In this document: in pieces, positions 35,048 to 43,950 of the stretch | Layout of the letters: each line of letters opens with the position of its first letter | Numbering within the stretch: position 1 is the stretch's first letter | Assembly (NCBI GenBank): GCA_051004735.1 | Contig: JBPCKA010000065.1 | Span: 1-64,000, forward strand | DNA from: Euzebya sp051004735 | GTDB taxonomy: Bacteria; Actinomycetota; Nitriliruptoria; Euzebyales; Euzebyaceae | Direction: 5' to 3' | DNA: 64,000 nucleotides | The notes under the pieces: generated by a model | Databases searched by the model: none | Seen by the model: only the letters and a program-made list of their open reading frames with translations | Told to the model about the DNA's origin: nothing | Translations under genes and position numbers: made by a program

Positions 35048-35626
35048 CTACTGGTCTGCCGAACTGTGCGTTCGTGCCCGGTTCAACAGGTCTGACAATC
35101 CCTCCGCTGCCGCGATGTCGTCCAGGTGGCGCTCGTCCAATCGCCCCTGCTGTATGCGTAGGATGCCGACCACGTCGCGCCATTGCCGCTCTGAGGTCTC
35201 CTCACCCAGCCGATACCACCACAGCTTGCGCAGGATCTGGTCCTCAGCCGCGCCAATGGGGAGGGTGATGTCACCACCAACCTCAACCAGTTGGCGTCGT
35301 GTCATCTGCGCGGTGTCAAGCGCGCCCGATCCCAAGATGAAGATGTCAACTTTCTGCATGGTTTCCAAGTGGATGACATTGAACGACGAACATCGTCTGG
35401 TTGCCTCGCGAACAGCGATATCGCTGATGTAGTAGCCGTCGTCGAACGCTGCCAGTAGGGCGTCCGCCGGATCAGCCATGGCGGAGATGGCCACGTCAAG
35501 ATCCACAGTGGCCCGTGGTTCCCCGACCAGGGAACTGGCTACGGACCCTCCGATCACGACCTGCAGGCCCGCCGCCTGCAACCGCGCGGTCACTTCGGCG
35601 GCCAATCGCAGCACATCGGGGGTCAT
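35048..35626 (-). CDS. AbiEii-like/DUF6036-like nucleotidyltransferase
   Basis: 192 residues. VVIGGSVASSLVGEPRATVDLDVAI is a minimal nucleotidyltransferase signature: GGS, then DLD as metal-binding acids. Later motifs are KVDIFILG and the EDQILRKLWWYRLGEETSERQWRDV helix. Such proteins occur in toxin-antitoxin and abortive-infection pairs and in cell-free nucleotidyltransferase families. Its ATG overlaps the previous stop (ATGA). Located 55 bp from a tRNA-Thr. The TA role is a hypothesis. Confidence 0.72.
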   Translation of the reverse strand: MTPDVLRLAAEVTARLQAAGLQVVIGGSVASSLVGEPRATVDLDVAISAMADPADALLAAFDDGYYISDIAVREATRRCSSFNVIHLETMQKVDIFILGSGALDTAQMTRRQLVEVGGDITLPIGAAEDQILRKLWWYRLGEETSERQWRDVVGILRIQQGRLDERHLDDIAAAEGLSDLLNRARTHSSADQ

Positions 35627-35955
35627 CCCGGCAGACGACGGCGAACGGCGGCCACGACCTCCGACGTCATCACTTCCTCCCCGTACAGCACCCGGCCCAA
35701 CTCAATCATCAGCTCGGCACGGCTGGCGTCAGGGTGCCGTTGCGACACACCGACCTCGGCAAGACGTCGAACACCTGCTGACCACCCCACCATGAGTGCG
35801 GCCTTCCGTGCCGGACCCATCCCCCGCCAGGCGTCACACAGCATGGCTGCAACCTCTGGGCTGGTATCAGAGATCCCGTCGGGCGAGGACATCAGAACAC
35901 GGTACCCCGACCAACCCACAGCAACGACGTCACGCCGGGGGGTGGTCTTCAGCAC
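35623..35955 (-). CDS. partner of nucleotidyltransferase, antitoxin-like small protein
   Basis: 110 residues from GTG with GGAGGG 6 nt upstream. Mostly helical: DTSPEVAAMLCDAWRGMGPARKAALMVGWSAGVRRLAEVGV, then RHPDASRAELMIELGRVLYGEE. This small family commonly precedes nucleotidyltransferase genes of the same type, with which it is translationally coupled here. Possibly the antitoxin of a two-gene module. No DNA-binding motif stands out. Confidence 0.6.
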   Translation of the reverse strand: MLKTTPRRDVVAVGWSGYRVLMSSPDGISDTSPEVAAMLCDAWRGMGPARKAALMVGWSAGVRRLAEVGVSQRHPDASRAELMIELGRVLYGEEVMTSEVVAAVRRRLPG

Positions 35956-36631
35956 GTGTAGCCCTCCGTAGGGTCAGGACCGTTGAGACTGACGCGGCAC
36001 CAGGCGGCGTTGTGCTCGTCCGTCCCGAACTCCTCCGCGCTGAACATGACGTGCCAGCGACCCTCCAGCGGCGGCTGGCAGGTGGTTTCCCACGCCGCCA
36101 TGACCCGGGGGTCGTCACCGTCCAAGACATGAGCGGTGACGCCCTCCCCGGCGGCGTACACCTCCCCCGTGACGAACTGCGGGTCGATCAAACCGCAGGA
36201 CTGCCGGTAGGGCACCCCCTCGATGAGCAGCTCGGCAGCACACGCCGCCTCGTTGCCACAGGGGGACCTGAGGTGATACGCCTCCCGCCGTCAGACACCT
36301 GGTCAGCGGCCTGTAGAAGCTGCAGGTTGCCGCGCGCGTCGATTCGTCCGTAGTCGCCGGTCGTGACACCCATCCGGACGGTCAACCGGAACCACCCGGG
36401 TTCGCTGGTCGGAAACTGTGGATCGCCGGTTGCGAGGGTCATGAGGAAAGTCGTGTCTCCGGGACCGACCTCGACGACGCCGTCACTGCCGTTGCTGATC
36501 AGGATCTCCACGTCGTCCCCGACGCTGGCTTCCTGTGGCTCGAAAGCCAGAGCGACCTCGGTAATCGACGCGCTGACCGGATCAGGGGTGGCAGGCGGCG
36601 GCTCGGTGCTTCCGGAGACCGAGATCGTCAC
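35949..36631 (-). pseudogene. frameshifted gene for beta-rich hypothetical protein
   Basis: The first frame, from GTG 36631, reads ITEVALAFEPQEASVGDDVE, VEVGPGDTTFLMTLATGDPQ and RIDARGNLQLLQAADQV, then loses coding character. Changing frame within a CCCCC run near 36268 gives CGNEAACAAELLIEGVPYRQ, SCGLIDPQFVTGEVYAAGEG and an ending at SLNGPDPTEGYTC. Adding one C restores a single frame of about 228 codons with five or more Cys. It is a one-base deletion in a homopolymer: either a real inactivation or a sequencing error. No signal peptide is visible. Family not recognised. Confidence 0.55.
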
Positions 36632-36890
36632 GTCCTAGGCGCGGTGATAGCCGTCGGCATCGTCCTTGCAGCCAGCCGCGCAGCCACGCGGGCCATCACG
36701 TCGCCCCGGAGCCAATGGCCGTTTGCGGCACGGTAACGGGGTTGCCTCGACTTTCGCTTGAGGGACCTCGGGATCGCGCCCGAAGTCGGCTATAGCCGCT
36801 TTGGGCCCCGATCGCGCCCCAAACCGCCCCGGGGCGGGTCGAGCCGGAGCCCCCGAGGCGGGTCGAGCCGCAGAACCTACAGTGGAGCGC

Positions 36891-37700
36891 ATGCGCCACC
36901 TGCTCGTGCGTCCCGGTTGGATTGCCACCCACCTGGCCGTGATCGCGATTGCCATCACCTTCAGCAGCCTGGGCCTGTGGCAGCTGGACCGAAGCGCCCA
37001 GGTGAAGGCCGAGAACCGGCGGCTGGAACAGGTGATGGACGGCGCACCACTGCCGTTGGAGGAGTCACTGGCCGCGGGCGACGTCGACCTTCGCCCCACC
37101 GTGGCCACCGGTACCTATCAGACCGATCAGCAGGTGCAGCTGAGCCCCCGCTCTCGCAACGAGCGTCCTGGCTTCGACGTATTGACCCCGTTCACCCTGC
37201 CCGATGGGCGCACCCTGATCGTCGACCGCGGCTGGCTGCCACTGGACAGCGAGATTCCGCCCCCACCCTCCGACCCTGTCACAGTGACGGGGCGACTGCG
37301 CTTGCCCGCGACCGCCCGTCAGGTGCTACCACCCGGCGGTGACCGGGCTGAACTGGTCAACAACGTCGATCTGACGGTGTTGGGACGGCAAGTGGACCAA
37401 GTGGTCGAAGGGGCCTACCTGGAGGTCGTCGATGACCGGGGTTCGGCAGCCGGGGAGTTGCCCAGACCGGCCGAACCCGTCGTCCTTGATGACGGTCCGC
37501 ACCTGCCCTATGCCTTCCAATGGTTCGCGTTCACCCTGATCGGGTTGATCGGCTACCCCCTGCTGTTGCGACGCCGGATGGCTGATCAGTACGCAATTCA
37601 CACCGCAGCTGCCGGGAAGTCGGGGGCTGACCAGCACAGCCCCGTGGTGGCGGAGCCCGACCCGCCTGCCTCGATCGAGTCACGCCGGATTTCGCAGTAG
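36891..37700 (+). CDS. SURF1-family cytochrome oxidase biogenesis protein
   Basis: 269 residues, two membrane helices (about 11-28 and 208-228) flanking an extracytoplasmic domain, as in SURF1. GLWQLDRSAQVKAENRRL after helix 1, NERPGFDVLTPFTLPDGRTLIVDRGWLP, and PYAFQWFAFTLIGLIGYPLLL are typical. SURF1 aids insertion of heme a into cytochrome c oxidase, so an aerobic chain is implied. Start at MRHLLVRPGW. Followed 12 nt later by a LytR_C gene. Confidence 0.92.
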   Translation: MRHLLVRPGWIATHLAVIAIAITFSSLGLWQLDRSAQVKAENRRLEQVMDGAPLPLEESLAAGDVDLRPTVATGTYQTDQQVQLSPRSRNERPGFDVLTPFTLPDGRTLIVDRGWLPLDSEIPPPPSDPVTVTGRLRLPATARQVLPPGGDRAELVNNVDLTVLGRQVDQVVEGAYLEVVDDRGSAAGELPRPAEPVVLDDGPHLPYAFQWFAFTLIGLIGYPLLLRRRMADQYAIHTAAAGKSGADQHSPVVAEPDPPASIESRRISQ

Positions 37701-37712
37701 CCTCGTCTTGTC

Positions 37713-38273
37713 GTGAACCAGATCGTCCGGCTCATCTCCCTGAACGCTGCCCGCGTCATCTTCGTCGGCAGTCTGTTGTTGGCGTTGTACGTCGGACTGA
37801 CCTGGGCATTGGCCATCGAAGACCGGCCGGACGCGGCATCAATCGCCGCCGCACAGGCCGCCCAGGACGCCAGCGAGCAGGCCGCCGCGTCGTCGGAGAC
37901 CCCGGCGCAGACAGCCGCCCCGGCCACCCAGGCCGCCCCCACCCCAACCGCTGTCCCGGCGACAGTCGATCCCCAAGAGTTGATCGCGGCCGCGCTCCCG
38001 CCGGCAGAGACCTCGGTCCAGGTGCTGAATGCGGGCGGCGGCGCGGCAGCGGTCGACTCCGTCGTGGCAGCTCTTGAGACGATTGGCTACAACGTCGTCT
38101 CGATAACCAGTTCATCGCGGAAAGTGGATGACACCACGGTGTACTTCACCGCTGATGACGAACCGCAAGCCCAGGCGCTACGTGCGCGTGATCCACGGTT
38201 CCAGGTGGTTGAGGCCAACCAGGGACTGAACGAGGGCGTGAACATCCACGTCCTCGTCGGACCTGGCTTCTAG
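37713..38273 (+). CDS. LytR_C-domain membrane protein (second copy)
   Basis: 186 residues, GTG start 12 nt after the SURF1 stop. Membrane helix VIFVGSLLLALYVGLTWALA, an Ala/Thr/Pro-rich linker (about 45-95), and a LytR_C module (TSVQVLNAGGGAAAVDSVVAALETIGYNV to NIHVLVGPGF). Same plan as the 33.9-34.5 kb protein, so a likely paralogue. Cell-wall-linked role inferred from the domain. Confidence 0.8.
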   Translation: MNQIVRLISLNAARVIFVGSLLLALYVGLTWALAIEDRPDAASIAAAQAAQDASEQAAASSETPAQTAAPATQAAPTPTAVPATVDPQELIAAALPPAETSVQVLNAGGGAAAVDSVVAALETIGYNVVSITSSSRKVDDTTVYFTADDEPQAQALRARDPRFQVVEANQGLNEGVNIHVLVGPGF

Positions 38274-38285
38274 AGCCTACCGTTC

Positions 38286-39686
38286 ATGTCCTCCGCGCTG
38301 CGCAGGACGCTCAGCCGCCGGACCATGACGGCCGGACTGGCGGCCGGACTGACGGCCGCAGCTGCAGCGGCGTGCACACCCGCCAGCGACGACACTGACA
38401 CCCCGCCCACCAGGCCACGATCTGTCATCGTGGTCGGAGCAGGCCTGGCCGGCTTGACCGCAGCATTCGACCTGGACCGCGCCGGTTGGCAGGTGACGGT
38501 GCTGGAAGCTGCCACCAGGGTGGGCGGCAGGATCAGAACCGTTCGCCAGCCCGCCATTCCCGCGGGTCTGTACATGGAGGGCGGCGCAGAGTTTGTCGCG
38601 CCAGGGCATACCAACCTGATCCAGCTGGCCCAAGAGCTACGTGTGGAGTTGATTCAGCCAACCAGGCGGGCCGGCTTGGATGACGTGCTGTGCCTGGAGA
38701 ACGTTCCGCGACTACATGATGAGGTTGTCACCGCCGGGGTCGACGCTGAACTGCACCGCGTGGTCGACACGCTGGCGCTGTATGCCGACCCTGGCGTGAT
38801 CGACGTCACGGTCACCCAGGCGTTGCGTCCGCTGGATCCTCCACGGATCGTCGTGCAACTCCTGGCTGACCTGATCCGCCGTCACCATGGCCACGACCTG
38901 GCGGAGTTGTCGGCCGCCTTCGTGGGTGCGGCGATGGCGGACGTGCTCATCGACCAACAACCCCGTCGCCTACGGGGTGGCGCCGACACCCTGACCCTTG
39001 CCTTGGCCCGATCGTTGAGTCAGCCAGTCCGGACCAGCCACACGGTCACCGCCCTCAGGCAGGACAGCAGGAGCGTGAGCGTCACCCACACCCGGGGAGG
39101 TGAGCGCGCGGACCACGTGGTCCTGGCCGTGCCCGCCGCGGTGGCTGCCACGATGGATGTCCAACTCCCTTACGTCACCGAACTGCTGAGCCGGGTCTTG
39201 GTAAGCAGTGAGACCCAGGTTCTCATGGTGTATGACCGTCCTGATTGGTTGGACGCACGTCTCAGCGGCACCATGAGCTCAGACGGCCCAGTCGGCTACA
39301 CCTATGACGCCACGCCCGCAGACACTGCAGTCCCCCACACGTCGGCCACCCAAGGGCTGCTCGTCGCCCGGTCGGTCGGGGGTGCCGCAGCAGCCCTGCG
39401 TGATCTGGTCGCCCAGGTGGGTGCCGTGAAGGCGGCAATCGATGCGTGCATGCCGGCTGACGGTTTCACGGCGGGACGCCCGGCGGTGACCATCGACTGG
39501 TCGGCAGATCCCTTCGCGCTGGGTGGCCGACCAGCCTTCGACGTGGTGGCCTGGGCGTCGCGGTCACTGCTGCAGCAGCCGCACGGCCGGATACACCTGG
39601 CGGGTGACCACACGGGCAGCCGGGTCGGCACGATGGATGCTGCGGTTGAATCCGGACGTCGGGCCGCGGCCGAGATCACCGGCTGA
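38286..39686 (+). CDS. FAD-dependent amine oxidase, exported lipoprotein-type
   Basis: 466 residues. N terminus SRRTMTAGLAAGLTAAAAAAC combines a twin-arginine-like motif with a lipobox ending in Cys. FAD-binding VIVVGAGLAGLTAAFDLDRAGWQVTVLE, then RVGGRIRTV, and a C-terminal FAD loop GRIHLAGDHTGSRVGTMDAAVESG identify the flavin amine oxidase family. It starts 13 nt after the LytR_C gene. Substrate unknown; export as a folded flavoprotein by Tat is the likely route. Confidence 0.87.
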   Translation: MSSALRRTLSRRTMTAGLAAGLTAAAAAACTPASDDTDTPPTRPRSVIVVGAGLAGLTAAFDLDRAGWQVTVLEAATRVGGRIRTVRQPAIPAGLYMEGGAEFVAPGHTNLIQLAQELRVELIQPTRRAGLDDVLCLENVPRLHDEVVTAGVDAELHRVVDTLALYADPGVIDVTVTQALRPLDPPRIVVQLLADLIRRHHGHDLAELSAAFVGAAMADVLIDQQPRRLRGGADTLTLALARSLSQPVRTSHTVTALRQDSRSVSVTHTRGGERADHVVLAVPAAVAATMDVQLPYVTELLSRVLVSSETQVLMVYDRPDWLDARLSGTMSSDGPVGYTYDATPADTAVPHTSATQGLLVARSVGGAAAALRDLVAQVGAVKAAIDACMPADGFTAGRPAVTIDWSADPFALGGRPAFDVVAWASRSLLQQPHGRIHLAGDHTGSRVGTMDAAVESGRRAAAEITG

Positions 39687-39709
39687 CCCGAATCGGGCTG
39701 TGTGGCGCT

Positions 39710-42226
39710 TTAGGAGTCGTCGACCTTGCGCGCCCGCAGGGCTCGCAGGGTGGAATCTCGACTTTCACCCAGGCTTCGCTTTGCGACGCTGGGCAGATCC
39801 AGTGCCAGGGCACGGTCGGCTGCGGCGACCACTGCATCGCTGATGATGATCTGGGGGTAGAGGGCCCGGGTCAGGGTGAGTGCCTCCTCGGAGTTGGCCT
39901 GCTGCCACACCTCCGTCAGCACGTCGACCCAGTCGTTGGAGGCGTAGCGGGCGATGAGCGACTCCTGCTCGACCTGCCAGAAACCCGACAGAATGGCCCT
40001 GCGGGTGTGCAACGCCAGAGCCAGGTCCTGACTTCTGGTCCAGGCGAGCGCTTTGGTGTCGGACGCGGGCAGCGACGCCTGTGCCATCTCCGCACCGCGC
40101 CGTCCCACGTCCGTTGGATCCCGCTTCAGCTCCGCGTCGATCGTCGCGGCGTCCGCGCCACCGCAAGCTGCCAGGTGCCCCAGGGCGAACCAGCGCAGGT
40201 CTGGGTCCATGGCAAGGCCCGGTACCGTCTGTGATCCCTCAAGCAGCCCACGGGCGAACGCCGGATCGGTACGCGTCGTCAGCAGTGTGCGAGTCCAGAT
40301 CAGCTGCCGATCACCGCCAGGCTCGGCAACGTCCAGCTGGGACCGAGCCAGATCGGCCAGCGATTGCCGTACCGCCTGTCGGTTTCGCCCGGCGCCGTAG
40401 CGATCCGCGCACGACATGGCCTGTCGCAGCAAGGTCTGCAGCACGCTGACGTCTGATTCGTCGGGGCTGTGGGTGAAGACCAAATCGGCGAATCGGCGTG
40501 CCGCGAGTTCCCCATCGCGGGTGGCATCCCACAGCGAACCCCAGCAGACCGCCCTGGCCACCCCTCCATCAGTCAGTCCCAGACCCGACTCCAACGTCTG
40601 CACCGAACGCCCGTCCAAGCGGACCTTGGCATACGCCAGATCGTCATCGTTGATCAACAACAGGTCGGGGCGAGGCTGACCACGCAGTGCATCGATGGTG
40701 GTGAGGGGACCATCGATGTCGATCTCCACCGAGCCGGTGCGGACAAGAAGGGATCCATCCCGGTTGTAGGACCCGATCCGTAATCGGTGCGGTCGGATGG
40801 TCGGGTAGCCGTCCAGCACCTCCTGCTCAATGGCGACGGAGGTCATGATGTCCTGCTCGTCGGTATCGATCGTGGCCGAAAGGGTGGCCACCCCTGCGGT
40901 TTGCAGCCACTTGGCCGACCACTGGGTCAGGTCACGTCCTGACACGGCCTCCAACGCACCCAGGAAGTCCGAGAGCGTTGCGTTGTCCCACTCGTGGGCT
41001 CGGAAGTAATTCCTCAGACCCTGCATGAACGCGTCATTGCCCACCCACGCGTGCAGTTGTTTGAGGACACTGGCTCCCTTGGCGTAGGTGATGCCGTCGA
41101 AGTTGGCCATGACGGACTGGGTGTCGACCATGTCGGCGACGATGGGATGGGTCGAGGGCAATTGATCCTGTTGGTAAGCCCACGCCTTCACCGAGTGGGC
41201 GAAGTCAGACCACGACTCCTCGCCGAACCTCGTGACCTCGGCAACAACGGTGTGCGCGATGAACGTGGCGAACGACTCGTTCAGCCACAGGTCGTCCCAC
41301 CAGCGCATGGTGACCAGGTCACCGAACCACATGTGCGCCATCTCATGCAGGATGGTGTTGGCCCGCGACTGCCGTGACGCCTCCGTGACGCGGGAACGGA
41401 ACACGTAGTTCTCGCTGAAGGTCACGCAGCCCGGGTTTTCCATGGCCCCGAAGTTGAACTCCGGCACGAACAACTGGTCGTACTTACCAAACGGGTAGGG
41501 GTAGTCGAAGGTCCTCGCGAACCAGTCCAGGCCCTGCTTGGTGATCTCAAGGATCTCAGCAGGGTCCAGGAACGGCGCCAGGGATTTGCGGCAGTACAGG
41601 CCCAGGTCAACCCCGTCATGATGGTCGGTGACCTGATGGTAGGGACCGGCCACCACTGCCATGATGTAGGTCGGGATCGGCGGGGTCGGTTCAAAAGTCC
41701 ATCGCCCCGCTTCCCCCTCGTCAGGTCGCGAGTCGACCTTGGCATTGCTGATGACCTGCCACTCCGAGGGCGCGATGACCGCCAGGGCAAACGTCGCCTT
41801 CAGATCGGGTTGGTCGAAACAGGCATAGACCCGGTGTGCCTCGTAGGGCTCGAACTGGGTGTACAGAAAGACTTCGTTGTCGACCGGGTCGACGAAGCGG
41901 TGGAGGCCCACCCCGGCTCGGCTGTAGCGACAGCGAGCCTCCACGATGACCTCGTTGCGCGCGGACAGACCGCTGAGGGTGATCCGACCGTCCTGAACGC
42001 AATCCGAGAGCTGGCGACCATTCAGGACCACGCGCTCAACGGTGTCGGCGTCCAGATCCAGAAAAGTCGGTTCAGCCGTGTCGCTGACGTTGAACTCGAC
42101 ACGGGTGACAGAGCCAAACGTGGTGGGGCCATCATCGGCGACATCAAGCTCTACGTGATACCGCACGTCGCTGATGATTGAGGCCCGGCTACGAGCCTCC
42201 GCACGAGTGAGGTTGGTTGCAGTCAC
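39710..42226 (-). CDS. pepN: aminopeptidase N (M1 family)
   Basis: 838 residues. Substrate-binding GAMENPG (in FNFGAMENPGCVTFSENYVF), zinc site HEMAHMWFGD followed 18 residues later by the third ligand Glu in LWLNESF, and Tyr in the following segment. The C-terminal ERAP1-like helical domain is present. Length matches actinobacterial PepN. Cytoplasmic; removes N-terminal residues from peptides. Convergent with the amine oxidase, 23 bp apart. Confidence 0.96.
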   Translation of the reverse strand: MTATNLTRAEARSRASIISDVRYHVELDVADDGPTTFGSVTRVEFNVSDTAEPTFLDLDADTVERVVLNGRQLSDCVQDGRITLSGLSARNEVIVEARCRYSRAGVGLHRFVDPVDNEVFLYTQFEPYEAHRVYACFDQPDLKATFALAVIAPSEWQVISNAKVDSRPDEGEAGRWTFEPTPPIPTYIMAVVAGPYHQVTDHHDGVDLGLYCRKSLAPFLDPAEILEITKQGLDWFARTFDYPYPFGKYDQLFVPEFNFGAMENPGCVTFSENYVFRSRVTEASRQSRANTILHEMAHMWFGDLVTMRWWDDLWLNESFATFIAHTVVAEVTRFGEESWSDFAHSVKAWAYQQDQLPSTHPIVADMVDTQSVMANFDGITYAKGASVLKQLHAWVGNDAFMQGLRNYFRAHEWDNATLSDFLGALEAVSGRDLTQWSAKWLQTAGVATLSATIDTDEQDIMTSVAIEQEVLDGYPTIRPHRLRIGSYNRDGSLLVRTGSVEIDIDGPLTTIDALRGQPRPDLLLINDDDLAYAKVRLDGRSVQTLESGLGLTDGGVARAVCWGSLWDATRDGELAARRFADLVFTHSPDESDVSVLQTLLRQAMSCADRYGAGRNRQAVRQSLADLARSQLDVAEPGGDRQLIWTRTLLTTRTDPAFARGLLEGSQTVPGLAMDPDLRWFALGHLAACGGADAATIDAELKRDPTDVGRRGAEMAQASLPASDTKALAWTRSQDLALALHTRRAILSGFWQVEQESLIARYASNDWVDVLTEVWQQANSEEALTLTRALYPQIIISDAVVAAADRALALDLPSVAKRSLGESRDSTLRALRARKVDDS

Positions 42227-42353
42227 GGCCGGGATCCTTGATCGAAGTCGGCGTTACGGACAGACGGATGCTTGTCGGCAAACCTCACCACTGCCGCCGT
42301 GCGCATGGTGAGTGTCAACCGCCGTTTCCCATGATGGCGCTAAGGCGGCTGAT

Positions 42354-42917
42354 TCAACGACGCCGGGAGCTGACAGCTGCTCGTTCGCGCGCCGCTCGTG
42401 ACGCTATTGCCGTCAGCAGCGCCATTGCCGCGTCCAGGCGCCCCTCATGGTCCTCACTCAAGGCGTCGACGAACAGCCGATCGGCAAAGCCCTCCAGTGT
42501 GCGGATGGCTGCAGTGGCCGTGGACATGGCCTGTTGGTCGCGCGGACGTGCCCTGACCCGAAGCTGTGCATCGTCCATCGCCGCGACAGCCTGGGAGATG
42601 CAGACGAAGGACGTCATCAACTCCTGCGTGACCTCGGCAACCTCGACAGCCGCAATCTCGAGTTGGGCGACACGCCCGGTCTGTGAGGCGATCTGCTGCC
42701 ACACGTTGAGGAGTGTGTCCAGATCGCTCCACAGGTCGTCATATGCCAACCGCCGGGTCAACTCATGTCCCAGACGCACACCCTCCCAACAGGTCTCCAC
42801 CAGGGCGGCGGCAACCTCGGGACGGTAATTGTGCCGGATGCTGGTGCAGCCCAGATCCTGAGCACGGGCGATCCGGTCCAACCGGGTCAGCAGAGTATTG
42901 AGATCCTCGTACAGCAC
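42354..42917 (-). CDS. helical hypothetical protein
   Basis: 187 residues from GTG (VLYEDLNTLLTRLDRIARAQ); an earlier ATG at 42968 would add 17 codons without coding character. All-helical, with no signal peptide or recognised domain: HNYRPEVAAALVETCWEGVR, LWSDLDTLLNVWQQIASQTG, FADRLFVDALSEDHEGRLDA. About 210 bp upstream, and the 127 bp downstream to pepN, hold nothing recognisable. Function unknown. Confidence 0.6.
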   Translation of the reverse strand: MLYEDLNTLLTRLDRIARAQDLGCTSIRHNYRPEVAAALVETCWEGVRLGHELTRRLAYDDLWSDLDTLLNVWQQIASQTGRVAQLEIAAVEVAEVTQELMTSFVCISQAVAAMDDAQLRVRARPRDQQAMSTATAAIRTLEGFADRLFVDALSEDHEGRLDAAMALLTAIASRAARERAAVSSRRR

Positions 42918-43179
42918 GCCGCAAACGATACCGTCATGTGCCACCCTGCGTCGACAGGCAGGGCCCATTGATCTTGAGAATCTCTACGCAGGGTAATCCC
43001 GCCTCGTCAGACTGCGCAGACGTGCCGGTCAGACGAAGATCTGGCGGTCACCCAGGTAGCTATCTGTCAGACGATGCACAGTTCTGCAAAGCCTCTAAAA
43101 CGTGTCGTGGGCGGCGATGGACGGCAGACGGGGCCCTCCGGGACTGCTAAGGGGCCGAAGCGCTGTTCGCACAATTCGG

Positions 43180-43950
43180 TCATGCGCGTGCGCCCAGCGT
43201 CCGTCGCCGGCGCCATTCGAAGGCCACAACAGCCGTTGCGGTCGATGCATTCAACGAGTCCAGTCGGCCCCCCATGGGTATCGACACGACGGCATCAACC
43301 TCCTCAGCCACCAGCCGGGACAGCCCTTTGCCCTCCTCACCGATCACGATGGCCAGTCGCTGGTCCATCAAGGGGTGGTCCCACACCGTCGAGGGTGCTT
43401 CACCGTCCAGGCCGACGGTCCACATGCCCGCTTCTCGCAAGACCTTCAAGGATCGGGTGATGTTGGTGACCTGGCTGACCGGCAGCCATGACAAGGCACC
43501 GGCCGCGGCCTTTTCTGCGGCTGTCGAGGGTCCTGCCGCACGACGGTCTCGGATCACCATCCCTCCTGCACCCGCCTGCTCAGCGACCCGTGCGATTGCC
43601 CCAAGGTTTCGAGGATCCGTGACCCCGTCGAGCACCACGACCAGGTCGGCCTCCAACATCTGCTCCAGGGGGGTGAACCGGAACGGCTCCGCCACGGCTG
43701 CCACGCCCTGATGACGGACGTCCCCGGTGAGGTTGTCCATCTGGTCACGCGAGGCCGTCCTGACCTCAACCCCCTGGGATCTGGCCAACGCCGCAACCGC
43801 GTCCAGCGCGGGACCTCCACGCCGGTCAACCACGATCCACCGAAGGCCACGCCCTGCCTTCAGCGCCTCCTGTACTGGTTGGCGCCCTGGGATGACTAGT
43901 GAGGCGACCTCCGGGTGAGGAGGGCCAGTGGCCTGTGTCCGTCTGCTCAT
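43180..43950 (-). CDS. rlmB: TrmH/RlmB-family 23S rRNA 2'-O-methyltransferase
   Basis: 256 residues. SPOUT knot motifs in order: VVLDGVTDPRNLGAIARVAEQAG, VIGEEGKGLSRLV, and VSIPMGGRLDSLNASTATAV. The N-terminal substrate-binding domain has LVIPGRQPVQEALKAG, typical of RlmB, which methylates G2251 in 23S rRNA. Its ATG overlaps the cysS stop (ATGA), as in mycobacteria. Arg for Val at the motif-3 position (GRLDSLN) is a minor deviation. Confidence 0.93.
   Translation of the reverse strand: MSRRTQATGPPHPEVASLVIPGRQPVQEALKAGRGLRWIVVDRRGGPALDAVAALARSQGVEVRTASRDQMDNLTGDVRHQGVAAVAEPFRFTPLEQMLEADLVVVLDGVTDPRNLGAIARVAEQAGAGGMVIRDRRAAGPSTAAEKAAAGALSWLPVSQVTNITRSLKVLREAGMWTVGLDGEAPSTVWDHPLMDQRLAIVIGEEGKGLSRLVAEEVDAVVSIPMGGRLDSLNASTATAVVAFEWRRRRTLGARA

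Noticed and set aside
34921..36700. Integrated island at tRNA-Thr
   Set aside because: No integrase and no repeat of the tRNA 3' end were found nearby, so an island border is not shown.
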